A model generated the notes under the pieces. The model had not been told where the DNA came from. It made no database searches and worked only from the letters and a program-made list of their open reading frames with translations. Of a DNA stretch of 64,000 bases, positions 35,187-44,823 are shown piece after piece. The stretch covers positions 124,001-188,000 of the forward strand of contig NZ_CALTVH010000001.1 in the NCBI RefSeq assembly GCF_943913045.1, read 5' to 3'. This DNA is from an uncultured Ezakiella sp. Its GTDB lineage: Bacteria > Bacillota > Clostridia > Tissierellales > Peptoniphilaceae. A program made the translations under genes and the position numbers. The number at the start of each line of letters is the position of its first letter. Position 1 is the stretch's first letter.

Positions 35187-35536
35187 AGATTATTAGAGGA
35201 GCTATCACTATAGAAAATGATACTGTTGAAGAAATAAATAAAGCTTCTTGTTATCTAATGACAGAAATACTTAAAGTTAATGAAATATTAGAAGATGATA
35301 TTATATCAATAACCACTACTGCAACAAAAGATATTACAGCTGCTTATCCAGGACCTGGAATTAGAAAGGCAGGGGTTGATGTTCCAATAATCTGTGTTCA
35401 AGAACAATATGTTGTTGGATCATTGGAGAAGTGTATTAGATTTGTTGTTACGGTTAATACTTGCAAAAATGTTTCTCACGTTTATGTTGGAAAGGCAAGA
35501 TCTTTAAGACCGGATTTGTTTGCGGAGGAAAAATGA
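35183..35536 (+). CDS. aroH: Chorismate mutase, AroH type
   Basis: Monofunctional chorismate mutase converts chorismate to prephenate for Phe/Tyr synthesis. The 117-residue protein starts MKIIRGAITIENDTVEEI, has the TATKDITAAYPGPGIRKAG segment, and keeps the C-terminal RFVVTVNT and HVYVGKARSLRPDL region that forms the trimer active site. No other aromatic-pathway gene is in the window. Four-base overlaps connect it to both neighbours. Confidence 0.93.
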   Translation: MKIIRGAITIENDTVEEINKASCYLMTEILKVNEILEDDIISITTTATKDITAAYPGPGIRKAGVDVPIICVQEQYVVGSLEKCIRFVVTVNTCKNVSHVYVGKARSLRPDLFAEEK

Positions 35537-36174
35537 TTATAACTTTTGATGGTCCTAGTGGGTCAGGGAAGAGTACTTTAGCTAAGAAAGTTTCAAAAAA
35601 ACTTAAAATTATGCATATAGATTCAGGTTCGATTTATCGTACGATTGCATATTATTTAAATAAAAACAATATTAATCCTGAAATAGCTAAAAGTAAACTT
35701 GATAATATATCTATTACTTACGATAAATATGGTGTTTCATTAAATGGTGAGCATCTTAAAGATGAACTTCGAACTCCTGAAGTAACTAATGTTTCAAGTA
35801 TAATTGCCACCCAAAGGGAAGTTAGAGAAAAAGTTAATAATATTATTAGACATACGGCTGATAAATATTCTGTAATTGTTGATGGAAGAGATATAGGATC
35901 TGCGGTTTTACCTAAAGCTAATTATAAATTTTATATTGATGCTAGTGCCAGCACTCGAGCTCGAAGGAGATATAATCAACTTAAGAGAAAAGGTTTGTTA
36001 AATGGCAAAACCTATAATGAAATTTTGCAAGATATTGAAGAGAGGGACAAGAGGGATAAGGAAAGAGAAATAGATCCTTTGACTATTCCTGAGAACGCAA
36101 TTATAATAAACACTTCAAATAAAAAAATCAATGATACAATTGATGAAATATTATCTTTTATACAAGGTGATTAA
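35533..36174 (+). CDS. cmk: Cytidylate kinase
   Basis: The enzyme phosphorylates CMP and dCMP. The start is ATG 35533 with GGAGG 5 bases upstream, giving 213 residues; the open frame upstream to 35461 lies inside aroH. P-loop TFDGPSGSGKSTLAK at the N-terminus, DSGSIYRT near residue 34, and VDGRDIGSAVLPKA near 117 are diagnostic. It overlaps aroH by 4 bases (ATGA) and plsC starts immediately after its stop. Confidence 0.95.
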   Translation: MIITFDGPSGSGKSTLAKKVSKKLKIMHIDSGSIYRTIAYYLNKNNINPEIAKSKLDNISITYDKYGVSLNGEHLKDELRTPEVTNVSSIIATQREVREKVNNIIRHTADKYSVIVDGRDIGSAVLPKANYKFYIDASASTRARRRYNQLKRKGLLNGKTYNEILQDIEERDKRDKEREIDPLTIPENAIIINTSNKKINDTIDEILSFIQGD

Positions 36175-36759
36175 ATGAAATTTATTTTGGTTTTTTCAAA
36201 AATATTATCTTATATACTTTTTAGAGTTAGGATTCATAATAAAGACAAAATTGTTTGTGATGGGCCTATTATTTTTTGTGCCAATCACTTGTCTAATTGG
36301 GATCCTATTTTAATGTACCTCTATTTCCCTAGGGAAATTATTTTTATGGCAAAGAAAGAATTATTTGATATAAAGCCTGTAAAGTGGCTGTTTAATAAAC
36401 TGAATATGATACCTGTGGATAGAAAAAAACCAGAATTAAGTTCAATTAAGGACTCAATAAGTGTTCTAAATGACGGGAAAGCCTTAGGAGTGTTCCCTCA
36501 AGGGACTAGAAAAAAAGAAATTCATATTGATGACGCAAAAGCAGGGGTTGGATTAATTGCTTATAAAACTAACACTGCCATACAACCAATATATATAAAA
36601 TCAAAGTATAGATTATTCTCAAAAGTAGATTTTTTTGTTGGAGATCCAATATATCCCGAAACAAAAAGTGACTTATCATCAAAAGAACTCTATGATAAAA
36701 TGAGTAGGGACGTAATGATTAAAATAAAGGAGATGGCTGATGCAAGTAATTTTAGCTGA
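36175..36759 (+). CDS. plsC: 1-acyl-sn-glycerol-3-phosphate acyltransferase
   Basis: PlsC adds the second acyl chain to lysophosphatidic acid in phospholipid synthesis. The 194-residue protein has one N-terminal hydrophobic segment and the catalytic NHLSNWDP (HX4D) motif near residue 37. The second motif is FPQGTRKK near 104. Its position between cmk and ispH is typical of clostridia. It overlaps ispH by 20 bases. Confidence 0.92.
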   Translation: MKFILVFSKILSYILFRVRIHNKDKIVCDGPIIFCANHLSNWDPILMYLYFPREIIFMAKKELFDIKPVKWLFNKLNMIPVDRKKPELSSIKDSISVLNDGKALGVFPQGTRKKEIHIDDAKAGVGLIAYKTNTAIQPIYIKSKYRLFSKVDFFVGDPIYPETKSDLSSKELYDKMSRDVMIKIKEMADASNFS

Positions 36760-37579
36760 TGAACTTGGCTTTTGTTTTGGTGTAAAAAGAGCTTTTGATC
36801 TTGCCATAGATAATGCAAAAGATTCTGCTATTATTGGTCAGCTTGTCCACAATGAGGATGTTCAAAAACGAATTGAAGATGCGGGTATAGTAGAATATAG
36901 CGAAGGTTGTGAATGTAAAAATTTAATATTAAGAAGTCATGGAACAATTAGGTCCGAGAAGGAAGAATTAGCAAATAAATACAATTTAATTGATACAACA
37001 TGCCCTGTTTTATTAAATATTTATAAAATGATAAAAAAATATAATTCCATGGGTTATATAAATATAATATTTGGATCAAAATCTCATCCCGAAGTTTTAG
37101 CAACAGCATCACAAGTTGATAATACAATTATTATTGAAGACACTTATGATATAGATGCTATAAACATAAAAGAAAAATACTTTGTTACTATGCAAACAAC
37201 TTTAAATACAGAAAAGTCAAAGATATTAACAGAATATATTGTAAATAAATTTAAAAATAATAAAGAGAATCTTGTGATAAATAATACAATTTGCAATGCT
37301 TCAATAAAGAGGAGGCAAGCCATTATTAAACTTATGGAGTTAACAGATTGTATAATTGTTTTAGGTGGGGAGAACTCAAACAACACAAAGGAATTAGCAA
37401 ATATATTAAAAGAAAATAATTTTCCATTTTATTTAACAAAAGACGTATTTTCACTTGATTTATATGAGATTAACAAGTATAATAGAGTAGGAGTATCCGC
37501 TGGGGCTTCAACTCCAGACTGGATAATTGAGGAGACTGTTAGAGTGTTAAACGACATTGACAGAAACATTGAAGGATAA
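36740..37579 (+). CDS. ispH: 4-hydroxy-3-methylbut-2-enyl diphosphate reductase IspH
   Basis: IspH performs the last step of the MEP isoprenoid pathway using a [4Fe-4S] cluster. The 279-residue protein has the three cluster cysteines: Cys12 (LGFCFGVKRA), the Cys in DTTCPVL and the one in NNTICNAS. His motifs LVHNED and FGSKSHPE are also present. In many Clostridia IspH is fused to ribosomal S1 domains; here rpsA is separate, 155 bases downstream behind a structured leader. It may supply the ispA gene at 25.5 kb with IPP/DMAPP. Confidence 0.95.
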   Translation: MQVILADELGFCFGVKRAFDLAIDNAKDSAIIGQLVHNEDVQKRIEDAGIVEYSEGCECKNLILRSHGTIRSEKEELANKYNLIDTTCPVLLNIYKMIKKYNSMGYINIIFGSKSHPEVLATASQVDNTIIIEDTYDIDAINIKEKYFVTMQTTLNTEKSKILTEYIVNKFKNNKENLVINNTICNASIKRRQAIIKLMELTDCIIVLGGENSNNTKELANILKENNFPFYLTKDVFSLDLYEINKYNRVGVSAGASTPDWIIEETVRVLNDIDRNIEG

Positions 37580-37734
37580 AATCAATTCAAGATCCTTAGG
37601 GATATGTGGTTGATGTATGATTACTTCAAGAATGTTACGAATCGGGGTAGCCGACAGGTGAGTCGATTAAGAAGGGTTTTATATCCTACTGACACAGTAA
37701 CAGAATCAAAAAAGATATTGAAGGAGAGACTACT
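37580..37734 (+). promoter_or_regulatory. Candidate structured RNA leader of rpsA
   Basis: The 155-base gap before rpsA is relatively G-rich and can fold extensively. TAGG(G)ATAT (37597-37605) can pair with ATATCCTA (37681-37688) over about 75 bases, enclosing TCGG/CCGA (37642-37654) or the alternative CGAC/GTCG (37652-37665). A hairpin TACTG/CAGTA (37687-37699) partly competes with the long stem. ATCAA/TTGAT (37581-37614) encloses a small ATCC/GGAT hairpin. There is no T-run terminator. I recognise no known riboswitch class. Autoregulation by S1 is one possibility. Confidence 0.5.
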
Positions 37735-39030
37735 ATGAACACAAATGAATTAAACACAAATGTTTCAACAAGCGAAAATGAATTGTCAAACACAACAGTT
37801 CAACCTACAGACCAAGATGCGATGATGCAACAAATTGAGGACACATTTACTCGCATTAGAAGAGGACAAATTGTACCGGGAGAAATTCTATATGTAACTG
37901 ACAATCAAATTATGGTTAACATTAATTTCAGATCAGATGGAATTATTAATCGTGATGAGATGCCAGAAGATATTGAAGACCCAAGAGAACATTTTAAAGC
38001 TGGAGACCAAATCGATGTTTACGTTGTTAAGGTCGACGATGGCGAAGGTAATGTAGTATTAAGCTTAAGAAGAATTAAGGATGTTAAGGCATGGGATGAC
38101 TTAGAAGCAAAATTTGAATCTAAGGAACATCTAAATGTTCTTATCAAAGAAGAAGTTAACAAGGGTTTAGTAGCTGACTATGAAGGTGCTAGGTTATTTA
38201 TGCCTGCAAGCCATGCTTATGACAGATTTAGAAAGAATCTCTCAGGTCTAGTAGGTCAAACTGTGGAAGTTGAACTAATTGATTTTGACAAATCTAGAAG
38301 AAGAGCAATCATATCTAGACGTGAGATTGAACGTGAAAGAATTCAAAAAGAAAAAGAAGAATTTTGGAGTCAAATCGAAGTTGGACAAGTTAGAACTGGT
38401 AAAGTTGCTAGACTTACAAACTTCGGGGCATTTATTGAACTAGGACCAGTAGATGGATTAATTCACATAAGTGATATGAGCTGGGGAAGAATTAGAAGCC
38501 CTAAAGAACTTCTAAATGTTGGCGATGAAGTCGAAGTTAAAGTTTTAGACATCGATCAAGAAAAAGAAAGAGTTTCATTGGGAATCAAACAATTAAAAGA
38601 AGATCCATGGGTAACTTTCACAAGCGAATACAAGGTTGGAGATACAATCAAAGGAACAGTTGTTTCAATGCCAGACTTTGGTGCATTCGTTAATGTTGGT
38701 GACGGAATTGATGGTCTTGTGCACATTTCACAAATCTGTGTAGAACACATCGAAAAACCTTCAGATGTTCTTAATATCGGTCAAGAAGTAGAAGCTAAAA
38801 TTGTAGATATTAAGGATGAAGATAAGAAGGTTTCACTAAGCATGAGAGCTTTAGTTGAACCTGAAAAGCCACAAAGAGAACGTCGCCCAAGAAAAGAAAG
38901 AGTTAAAGAAGAAGCTCCAAAGGAAGAAAAAGTAGAGACAAATCCAATTGATAATCCACTTTTCGATAGTGAGGTTCTTGGCGAACTTAAAAAAATGGCT
39001 CAAGCTGAATCAGATGATACAGAAGAATAA
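37735..39030 (+). CDS. rpsA: 30S ribosomal protein S1
   Basis: The 431-residue protein has four S1 OB-fold repeats, roughly at residues 37-115, 125-195, 210-280 and 295-365. The last two are the most canonical (GKVARLTNFGAFIELG, and GTVVSMPDFGAFVNVG with GLVHISQI). This is the short Gram-positive type of S1, involved in mRNA binding. An N/T/S-rich start and a K/E-rich tail flank the repeats. The AAGGAGAG site is 7 bases before the ATG. A terminator follows. Confidence 0.93.
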   Translation: MNTNELNTNVSTSENELSNTTVQPTDQDAMMQQIEDTFTRIRRGQIVPGEILYVTDNQIMVNINFRSDGIINRDEMPEDIEDPREHFKAGDQIDVYVVKVDDGEGNVVLSLRRIKDVKAWDDLEAKFESKEHLNVLIKEEVNKGLVADYEGARLFMPASHAYDRFRKNLSGLVGQTVEVELIDFDKSRRRAIISRREIERERIQKEKEEFWSQIEVGQVRTGKVARLTNFGAFIELGPVDGLIHISDMSWGRIRSPKELLNVGDEVEVKVLDIDQEKERVSLGIKQLKEDPWVTFTSEYKVGDTIKGTVVSMPDFGAFVNVGDGIDGLVHISQICVEHIEKPSDVLNIGQEVEAKIVDIKDEDKKVSLSMRALVEPEKPQRERRPRKERVKEEAPKEEKVETNPIDNPLFDSEVLGELKKMAQAESDDTEE

Positions 39031-39044
39031 ATTTTAATTTTGAG

Positions 39045-39075
39045 AAGCTGCCTATAATATATAGGCAGCTTTATT
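39045..39075 (+). terminator. Terminator after rpsA
   Basis: AAGCTGCCTAT (39045-39055) and ATAGGCAGCTT (39061-39071) form an 11-bp stem followed by a short T-rich tail. Confidence 0.85.
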
Positions 39076-39090
39076 TAGTTAGGTGATATT

Positions 39091-40398
39091 TTGAAATACA
39101 TTATTAAAACATATGGTTGTCAAATGAACGAGCATGACTCAGAGATTTTAGCTCATAAGCTAGAAGATATAGGATACTCATATACGGATGAGCTTAGAGA
39201 TGCTGATTTAATAATTTTTAACACATGTGCTATAAGAAAGAATGCTGAAAATAAAGTTTACGGAAATTTAGGTTGGCTTAAAGGCGATTCTCATTTTGAT
39301 GACAAGATTATTTGCGTATGTGGTTGTATGATGCAATCTGAAGAAATTAGAGATACTATTTTATCAAAATATAAAAACGTTAATATAATTTTTGGAACTA
39401 ATAATATTGATAAGATTGCTGATTTAATTAATGAATACAAGGAAACAGGGAAGACTGTTGTAGATATAAAAGAAGAAAACGATTATATAGATAAAACATT
39501 TAATGCTATCCGACCGTATAAATTTAAAAGTTTTGTTAATATAACTTATGGATGCAATAATTTTTGTACGTATTGCATTGTTCCTTATACAAGAGGCAGG
39601 GAAACTTCTAGACTTCAAAAAGATATAGTGGAAGAAGTGAAATTTTTAGTTAATGATGGCGTAAAAGAAGTTATGCTTTTGGGGCAGAATGTAAATTCTT
39701 ATGGTAAAATATTTAAAGATGGAACTAATTTTGCAGGGCTTTTAAAAGAGCTAGGGCAAATTAGAGACTTAAAAAGAATTAGGTTTATGACCCCGCACCC
39801 AAGGGATATAAGTGAAGAATTTTTAGATTGCTATTCATCAGTTGGTAACTTAATGCCTCAATTGCATCTTCCGGTTCAATCTGGTTCAGATAAAGTTTTA
39901 AAAGATATGAATAGACACTACGACACTAAAAAATATTTAAAAATTGTTGAATATGCAAGGAAGGTAAGGCCAGATATTTCTTTTTCAACCGATATTATAG
40001 TTGGTTATCCAACAGAAACAGAAGAAGATTTTGAAAAAACACTGGATATAATTAGAGAGGTTAAATACGATTCAGCTTTTACCTTCATATTTTCACCAAG
40101 ACCACATACACCCGCTGCAAAATTAAAACCCCTTGACAAAGATCTTGTGTCAGATAGGTTTAATAGATTAACAGATTTAATGAATGAGATACAGTTAAAA
40201 AATCATGAAGATACCATAGGTAAGAGATATGAGGTTTTAGTGGAGAGTTTTAATGAAGATAACTCTACTGTTGAAGGCAGGAATGAGTACGGAAGGTCTA
40301 TTGTTTTTGACGGCTCTAAAAAAGATATTGGTAGAATTTTAACTGTTGAGATTGATAAGGTTAATACATTTACAAGTTATGGTAAAGAGGTAAGATAA
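39091..40398 (+). CDS. miaB: tRNA-2-methylthio-N6-dimethylallyladenosine synthase MiaB
   Basis: MiaB is a radical-SAM methylthiotransferase that completes ms2i6A37 in tRNA; the i6A substrate is made by MiaA, encoded three genes later. The 435-residue protein has the UPF0004 domain (KTYGCQMNEHDSE), the radical-SAM motif YGCNNFCTYCIVPYTRGRE with CxxxCxxC, and a TRAM domain at the C-terminus. The start is TTG 39091, with AGGTGAT ahead. Its stop shares one base with the mutS ATG. Confidence 0.95.
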   Translation: MKYIIKTYGCQMNEHDSEILAHKLEDIGYSYTDELRDADLIIFNTCAIRKNAENKVYGNLGWLKGDSHFDDKIICVCGCMMQSEEIRDTILSKYKNVNIIFGTNNIDKIADLINEYKETGKTVVDIKEENDYIDKTFNAIRPYKFKSFVNITYGCNNFCTYCIVPYTRGRETSRLQKDIVEEVKFLVNDGVKEVMLLGQNVNSYGKIFKDGTNFAGLLKELGQIRDLKRIRFMTPHPRDISEEFLDCYSSVGNLMPQLHLPVQSGSDKVLKDMNRHYDTKKYLKIVEYARKVRPDISFSTDIIVGYPTETEEDFEKTLDIIREVKYDSAFTFIFSPRPHTPAAKLKPLDKDLVSDRFNRLTDLMNEIQLKNHEDTIGKRYEVLVESFNEDNSTVEGRNEYGRSIVFDGSKKDIGRILTVEIDKVNTFTSYGKEVR

Positions 40399-42998
40399 TG
40401 ATTTCATTAAAAAACATTGATATTAATAATTTAACACCAATGATGAAACAGTATGCAAAAATTAAAAAAGAATGCATGGATACAATCCTCTTTTATAGAT
40501 TGGGTGATTTTTATGAGATGTTTTTTGATGATGCTATAATTGCTTCAAAGATATTGGGGTTAGCACTGACTGGTAGGGAATGTGGCCTTGAAGAGAGAGC
40601 ACCGATGTGCGGTGTTCCATATCATTCTGCTACTCAATATATAAAGAATTTAATTTCTGAAGGATACAAGGTTGCGATTTGTGAGCAACTTGAAGATCCG
40701 GCAAACTCTAAAGGTTTAGTAGAAAGAGGGATTGTAAAGGTATTTACTCCTGGTACAATCCTAGACGACGGATATTTGAATAATAGTGAAAATAATTTTA
40801 TAGCATCAGTATATATAGAAGATAAAATTGCTGCTAGTTTTTGTGATATTTCAACTGGCGAGCTTATGCTAGAGAATTTTGAAATAGATGATTTTAAAAA
40901 TTTATATAGTGAAATAAATAAATTTGATCCTAAAGAAATAATTGTAAATGACCAAAATTTATATGATAAGCTAATTAAAGAGAAATTAAATGCTATAATT
41001 ATAAATTCTTATACTAAAAAGACTCTTAATGATTTGAAATTTCTTGTTAAAGATATTGTGGGTTTAAATAATTTTGAAAACTTCAATACTCTTGAAATTA
41101 ATTCTATGTATATGTTATTTCAATATTTGATTGATAACAAGAATACAAAGCTTGGACATATAAATTCTGCATCAAAGGTTTTAATGACTTCTTATATGGG
41201 TCTTGATGATATAGCTATAAAAAATTTAGAGATAAGTAAAACTATTTTTGATAACAGTAAGAAAGGCTCCCTTTTAAATGTATTAGATAAAACTGTTACT
41301 TCTAAAGGCTCACGTATGCTCAAGAGCATGGTTGAAAGGCCACTGTTAAATATAGATCAAATTAATAACAGACTTGATATAGTAGAATGTTTTTATTCAG
41401 ATCCGATTACTTCCGATAATATCAAAGATTTATTAGATTATATTTCAGATATAGAGAGAATAGTGTCTAAAATTGTTGCAAAAATTGCAGGCCCTAGAGA
41501 TTTGATTAACTTAAAAACAAGTTTAGGTGTCGTACCTAAAATTAAAGATATTATTTTATCTTTTAAATCGGAGGCTTTTGATACTATTAAAATCGATCCA
41601 AATGATTCAATATATAATTTAATTAATGAATCAATAGTTGATGAACCACCAAACTTTATTAACGATGGAGATTTTATTAGAGATGGTTACAATAAAGATC
41701 TGGATGAAATAAAAGGAAGATCTAGACATTCGGAAAAGCTTCTTTTAGATTATGAAAATAAACTAAAGGAAGAATCTGGTATAAAAAACTTAAGAGTAAA
41801 ATACAATAAAGTAACTGGATATTTTATAGAGGTTTCAAAAGGTCAGATTGAGAACGTTCCTAACTATTTCAGAAGAATACAAACTTTAAAAAATGTTGAA
41901 AGGTATATGACGAGTGACCTATCAGAAATAGAGTACAAGATTTTAAATTCTAGTAAAGAAGCTTTAGAATTAGAAAAAGAGCTTTATGATGAAATACTTA
42001 ACGCTATTATACCGAGTATCGCTTCTTTAAAAGTACTTGCAGAGAGTCTTGCAATCCTAGATGCGCTCTTAGCATTAGCTGATACAGCTAGGCTTAATGG
42101 TTATGTAAGGCCAAGTTTTAATTCCACAGGCATTACAGAATTAAAAGCGTGCAGACATCCTGTAGTTGAATTAAATACATCGCTTGAGGACTTTATTCCC
42201 AATGATGCATATTTTGATATGGTAAATAGGTACGCTATAATAACAGGACCAAATATGAGTGGTAAGTCTACCTTCATGAGGACCATTGCTTTAAATCAAA
42301 TACTTGCACAAATTGGATCATTTATTCCTGCAGATAGTGCAAATTTATGTATAATAGATAATATTTTTACAAGAATTGGCGCAAGCGATGCTTTAAATCT
42401 GGGCAAATCTACATTTATGGTAGAAATGACTGAAGTAAGCAATATTTTAAATAATGCAAGCAAAGATTCCTTGATTTTATTGGATGAAGTTGGAAGGGGA
42501 ACGAGCACTTATGATGGTATGTCAATAGCTTTTGCTCTTATGGAATATATAACAAAAGAAATTGGTGCCAAGACAATGTTTTCTACTCACTATCAAGAAT
42601 TATCAGAATTAGAGAAAAAATTACCACATGTATTTAATCTTACTCTTGATATTAAAGAAAACAATAATGAGATTTTATTCTTACGGAAGGTTAAACCGGG
42701 TGTTACCAATAAATCCTATGGGATTCACGTTGCTAAGCTAGCTGGACTTCCTACTGAGTTAACTGATATAGCTGAGGAGTATCAAGAATTTTTTGCTAAA
42801 AACGACAAGGTAAGTGAGCATTCATATTCACAAATTACTTTTTTAGCGAATGACCAAAAGCCAGCAAGTAAAGTTAAAAACAATAATAAGATTGAGGAAA
42901 AGGTGATAAATAAAATTAAAGACCTAGTCCCAGATAAAATGTCACCCATAGATGCATTAAAGTTTTTATATGAGATAAAGGAAGATATCTATGAATAA
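40398..42998 (+). CDS. mutS: DNA mismatch repair protein MutS
   Basis: MutS recognises mismatches. The 866-residue protein has domain I with FYRLGDFYEMF (the Phe-x-Glu mismatch reader), a connector and clamp. The ABC ATPase shows Walker A GPNMSGKSTFMRT near residue 620, signature STFMVEMTE, and Walker B LILLDEVGRGTSTYDG. All ATPase residues look intact. The tail carries the usual dimerisation helix. It overlaps mutL by 8 bases (ATGAATAA). Confidence 0.97.
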   Translation: MISLKNIDINNLTPMMKQYAKIKKECMDTILFYRLGDFYEMFFDDAIIASKILGLALTGRECGLEERAPMCGVPYHSATQYIKNLISEGYKVAICEQLEDPANSKGLVERGIVKVFTPGTILDDGYLNNSENNFIASVYIEDKIAASFCDISTGELMLENFEIDDFKNLYSEINKFDPKEIIVNDQNLYDKLIKEKLNAIIINSYTKKTLNDLKFLVKDIVGLNNFENFNTLEINSMYMLFQYLIDNKNTKLGHINSASKVLMTSYMGLDDIAIKNLEISKTIFDNSKKGSLLNVLDKTVTSKGSRMLKSMVERPLLNIDQINNRLDIVECFYSDPITSDNIKDLLDYISDIERIVSKIVAKIAGPRDLINLKTSLGVVPKIKDIILSFKSEAFDTIKIDPNDSIYNLINESIVDEPPNFINDGDFIRDGYNKDLDEIKGRSRHSEKLLLDYENKLKEESGIKNLRVKYNKVTGYFIEVSKGQIENVPNYFRRIQTLKNVERYMTSDLSEIEYKILNSSKEALELEKELYDEILNAIIPSIASLKVLAESLAILDALLALADTARLNGYVRPSFNSTGITELKACRHPVVELNTSLEDFIPNDAYFDMVNRYAIITGPNMSGKSTFMRTIALNQILAQIGSFIPADSANLCIIDNIFTRIGASDALNLGKSTFMVEMTEVSNILNNASKDSLILLDEVGRGTSTYDGMSIAFALMEYITKEIGAKTMFSTHYQELSELEKKLPHVFNLTLDIKENNNEILFLRKVKPGVTNKSYGIHVAKLAGLPTELTDIAEEYQEFFAKNDKVSEHSYSQITFLANDQKPASKVKNNNKIEEKVINKIKDLVPDKMSPIDALKFLYEIKEDIYE

Positions 42999-44823
42999 AA
43001 TTAGAGAGCTTTCTCAGGATACAATTGAAAAAATTGCCGCCGGTGAAGTTATAGAAAGACCAGAATCTGTTATAAAAGAAGCTGTAGAAAATTCAATAGA
43101 TGCGGAGAGTACTTCTATTTTAATAGATATTAAATCCGGAGGTAAAGATTATATAAGGGTAACTGATAATGGAATTGGTATAAGTTACGATGACTTAGAT
43201 TCTGCATTTAAAAAACACTGCACGTCTAAGATAGTTTCCTTTGATGAAATATATAATCTTAATTCTTGTGGTTTTAGAGGAGAAGCTCTAAATTCAATTG
43301 CAAGTGTATCTAAGGCAAGCTTGATAAGTAAAATAGAAGGCGAAGATGCATATAGGATTGATTACGAGTATGGAAACTTTTTAAAGAAAGTAAACGCTGT
43401 AGCAAATCAGGGCACAAGCCTTATTGTAGAAGATTTATTTGGCAATATGCCGGTAAGGAAACGCTTACTAGCAAGTGACAGGACAGAAGAAAATCGAATT
43501 AGGTCTCTGATTGAAAGGTTTGCTATTGGATATCCAAAAATAGCTTTTAAACTTGTTTCTAATTCAAGAGTTTTAATTAATACATCAGGGTCAAATGATT
43601 TAAAGCAAGCAATTTTTGAAGTTTTTGGTAAGAATGTTGTTAAAGATATTATTGAAATAAAATCCAGCCGGATGAAGGGTTATATTTCAAATTCTAATTT
43701 ATATTCTAACAACACATCTAATCAAATGATATTTATTAACAACAGGATTGTTTATAATGAAGAGCTAGCTAAGGCAGTAGAGACCCAATATTTTAGTAAA
43801 ATACCTAATACTAAGCATCCTATATTCTTTCTATTTATTGATGTAGATAAAAATGAAGTGGATGTTAATATACACCCATCTAAAAAGTATGTAAAGATAA
43901 CATTTAATGAAGAATTGGTAGGGGATATAAAGACTACAATTTCCAATTCTTTAGAAGAATCTAATAAATTTTCTTTTTATAATAATAATGACGATGATTC
44001 TATTGAGTTTCGAATCTATGAGAAAGATGATTGCGATAATGATAGTGTAAGAGACGAAGAGATTTCTCTAGAGATACCGATGGATAAGAATATTGTTTTA
44101 TCACCTGTCTTAGAAATGGATGAAAATTCATCTATACCATATATACAAAACGAGTTAAATATTTCTGTCCCAAATATTATTGTCCATGAAAAGGATATAA
44201 ATTATGAACCTGATAAGCTAATAGATTTAAATAACATTTTTCCAGATAAAAAAGTTGGAAGTTTTAATAAGCTGGTAGGTGTTATTATAAAAAAATATTT
44301 ATTAATTGAAAATAGGCCTAATGGTTTACTGATATTAATGGACTTGCACCAGGCACTAGCAAGGAATTTCTTTGATCTCTATATAAAGGATATAAATGCA
44401 AAAACCGTCCCAATCCAAGGCTTTTTAGAACCTATAGTATATAAATTTGATTATAATGATGCTGAGTTTATAAGTAATAATCTAGATCTAATGTTAGAGC
44501 TTGGATTTGATTTGACAGCTATGGCTAAAGATAGTTTTTTATTAAGGGGCATTCCATCATATCTAACTGATTATTTTAAGGAAGAAGATTTAATAGATAT
44601 TGTTAAAAATGTATCTAAGGACAAAAAACTTGTCCTACCTAATTTAATAAATAGGGTGAGCTTAATAGCGGCTAATGCAGATCCTTTTTTTAACGATATG
44701 ACTGCTAAGAATATACTGGATAAATTATTGGAATCAAATGAACCTTATACATCTCCAAGTGGGCAAGCTATATTTAAAATCTTGCCGGCTGAAGAGTTTG
44801 TTAGGAGGTTTTATTATGAATAA
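42991..44823 (+). CDS. mutL: DNA mismatch repair protein MutL with degenerate endonuclease motifs
   Basis: This 610-residue protein has a normal N-terminal GHKL ATPase: IAAGEVIERPESVIKEAVENSIDA, DNGIG, and FRGEALNSIASVS. The C-terminal dimerisation domain is present, but the endonuclease site of Firmicute MutL appears lost. The DQHAxxERxxYE motif reads DLHQALARNFFD (from Asp451), the ACRxAIKAN block reads SLIAANADP, and CPHGRPT reads SPSGQAI (588-594). The gene is complete and in frame. It would act as a matchmaker without nicking activity, unless another nuclease substitutes. miaA follows with an 8-base overlap. Confidence 0.93.
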   Translation: MNKIRELSQDTIEKIAAGEVIERPESVIKEAVENSIDAESTSILIDIKSGGKDYIRVTDNGIGISYDDLDSAFKKHCTSKIVSFDEIYNLNSCGFRGEALNSIASVSKASLISKIEGEDAYRIDYEYGNFLKKVNAVANQGTSLIVEDLFGNMPVRKRLLASDRTEENRIRSLIERFAIGYPKIAFKLVSNSRVLINTSGSNDLKQAIFEVFGKNVVKDIIEIKSSRMKGYISNSNLYSNNTSNQMIFINNRIVYNEELAKAVETQYFSKIPNTKHPIFFLFIDVDKNEVDVNIHPSKKYVKITFNEELVGDIKTTISNSLEESNKFSFYNNNDDDSIEFRIYEKDDCDNDSVRDEEISLEIPMDKNIVLSPVLEMDENSSIPYIQNELNISVPNIIVHEKDINYEPDKLIDLNNIFPDKKVGSFNKLVGVIIKKYLLIENRPNGLLILMDLHQALARNFFDLYIKDINAKTVPIQGFLEPIVYKFDYNDAEFISNNLDLMLELGFDLTAMAKDSFLLRGIPSYLTDYFKEEDLIDIVKNVSKDKKLVLPNLINRVSLIAANADPFFNDMTAKNILDKLLESNEPYTSPSGQAIFKILPAEEFVRRFYYE

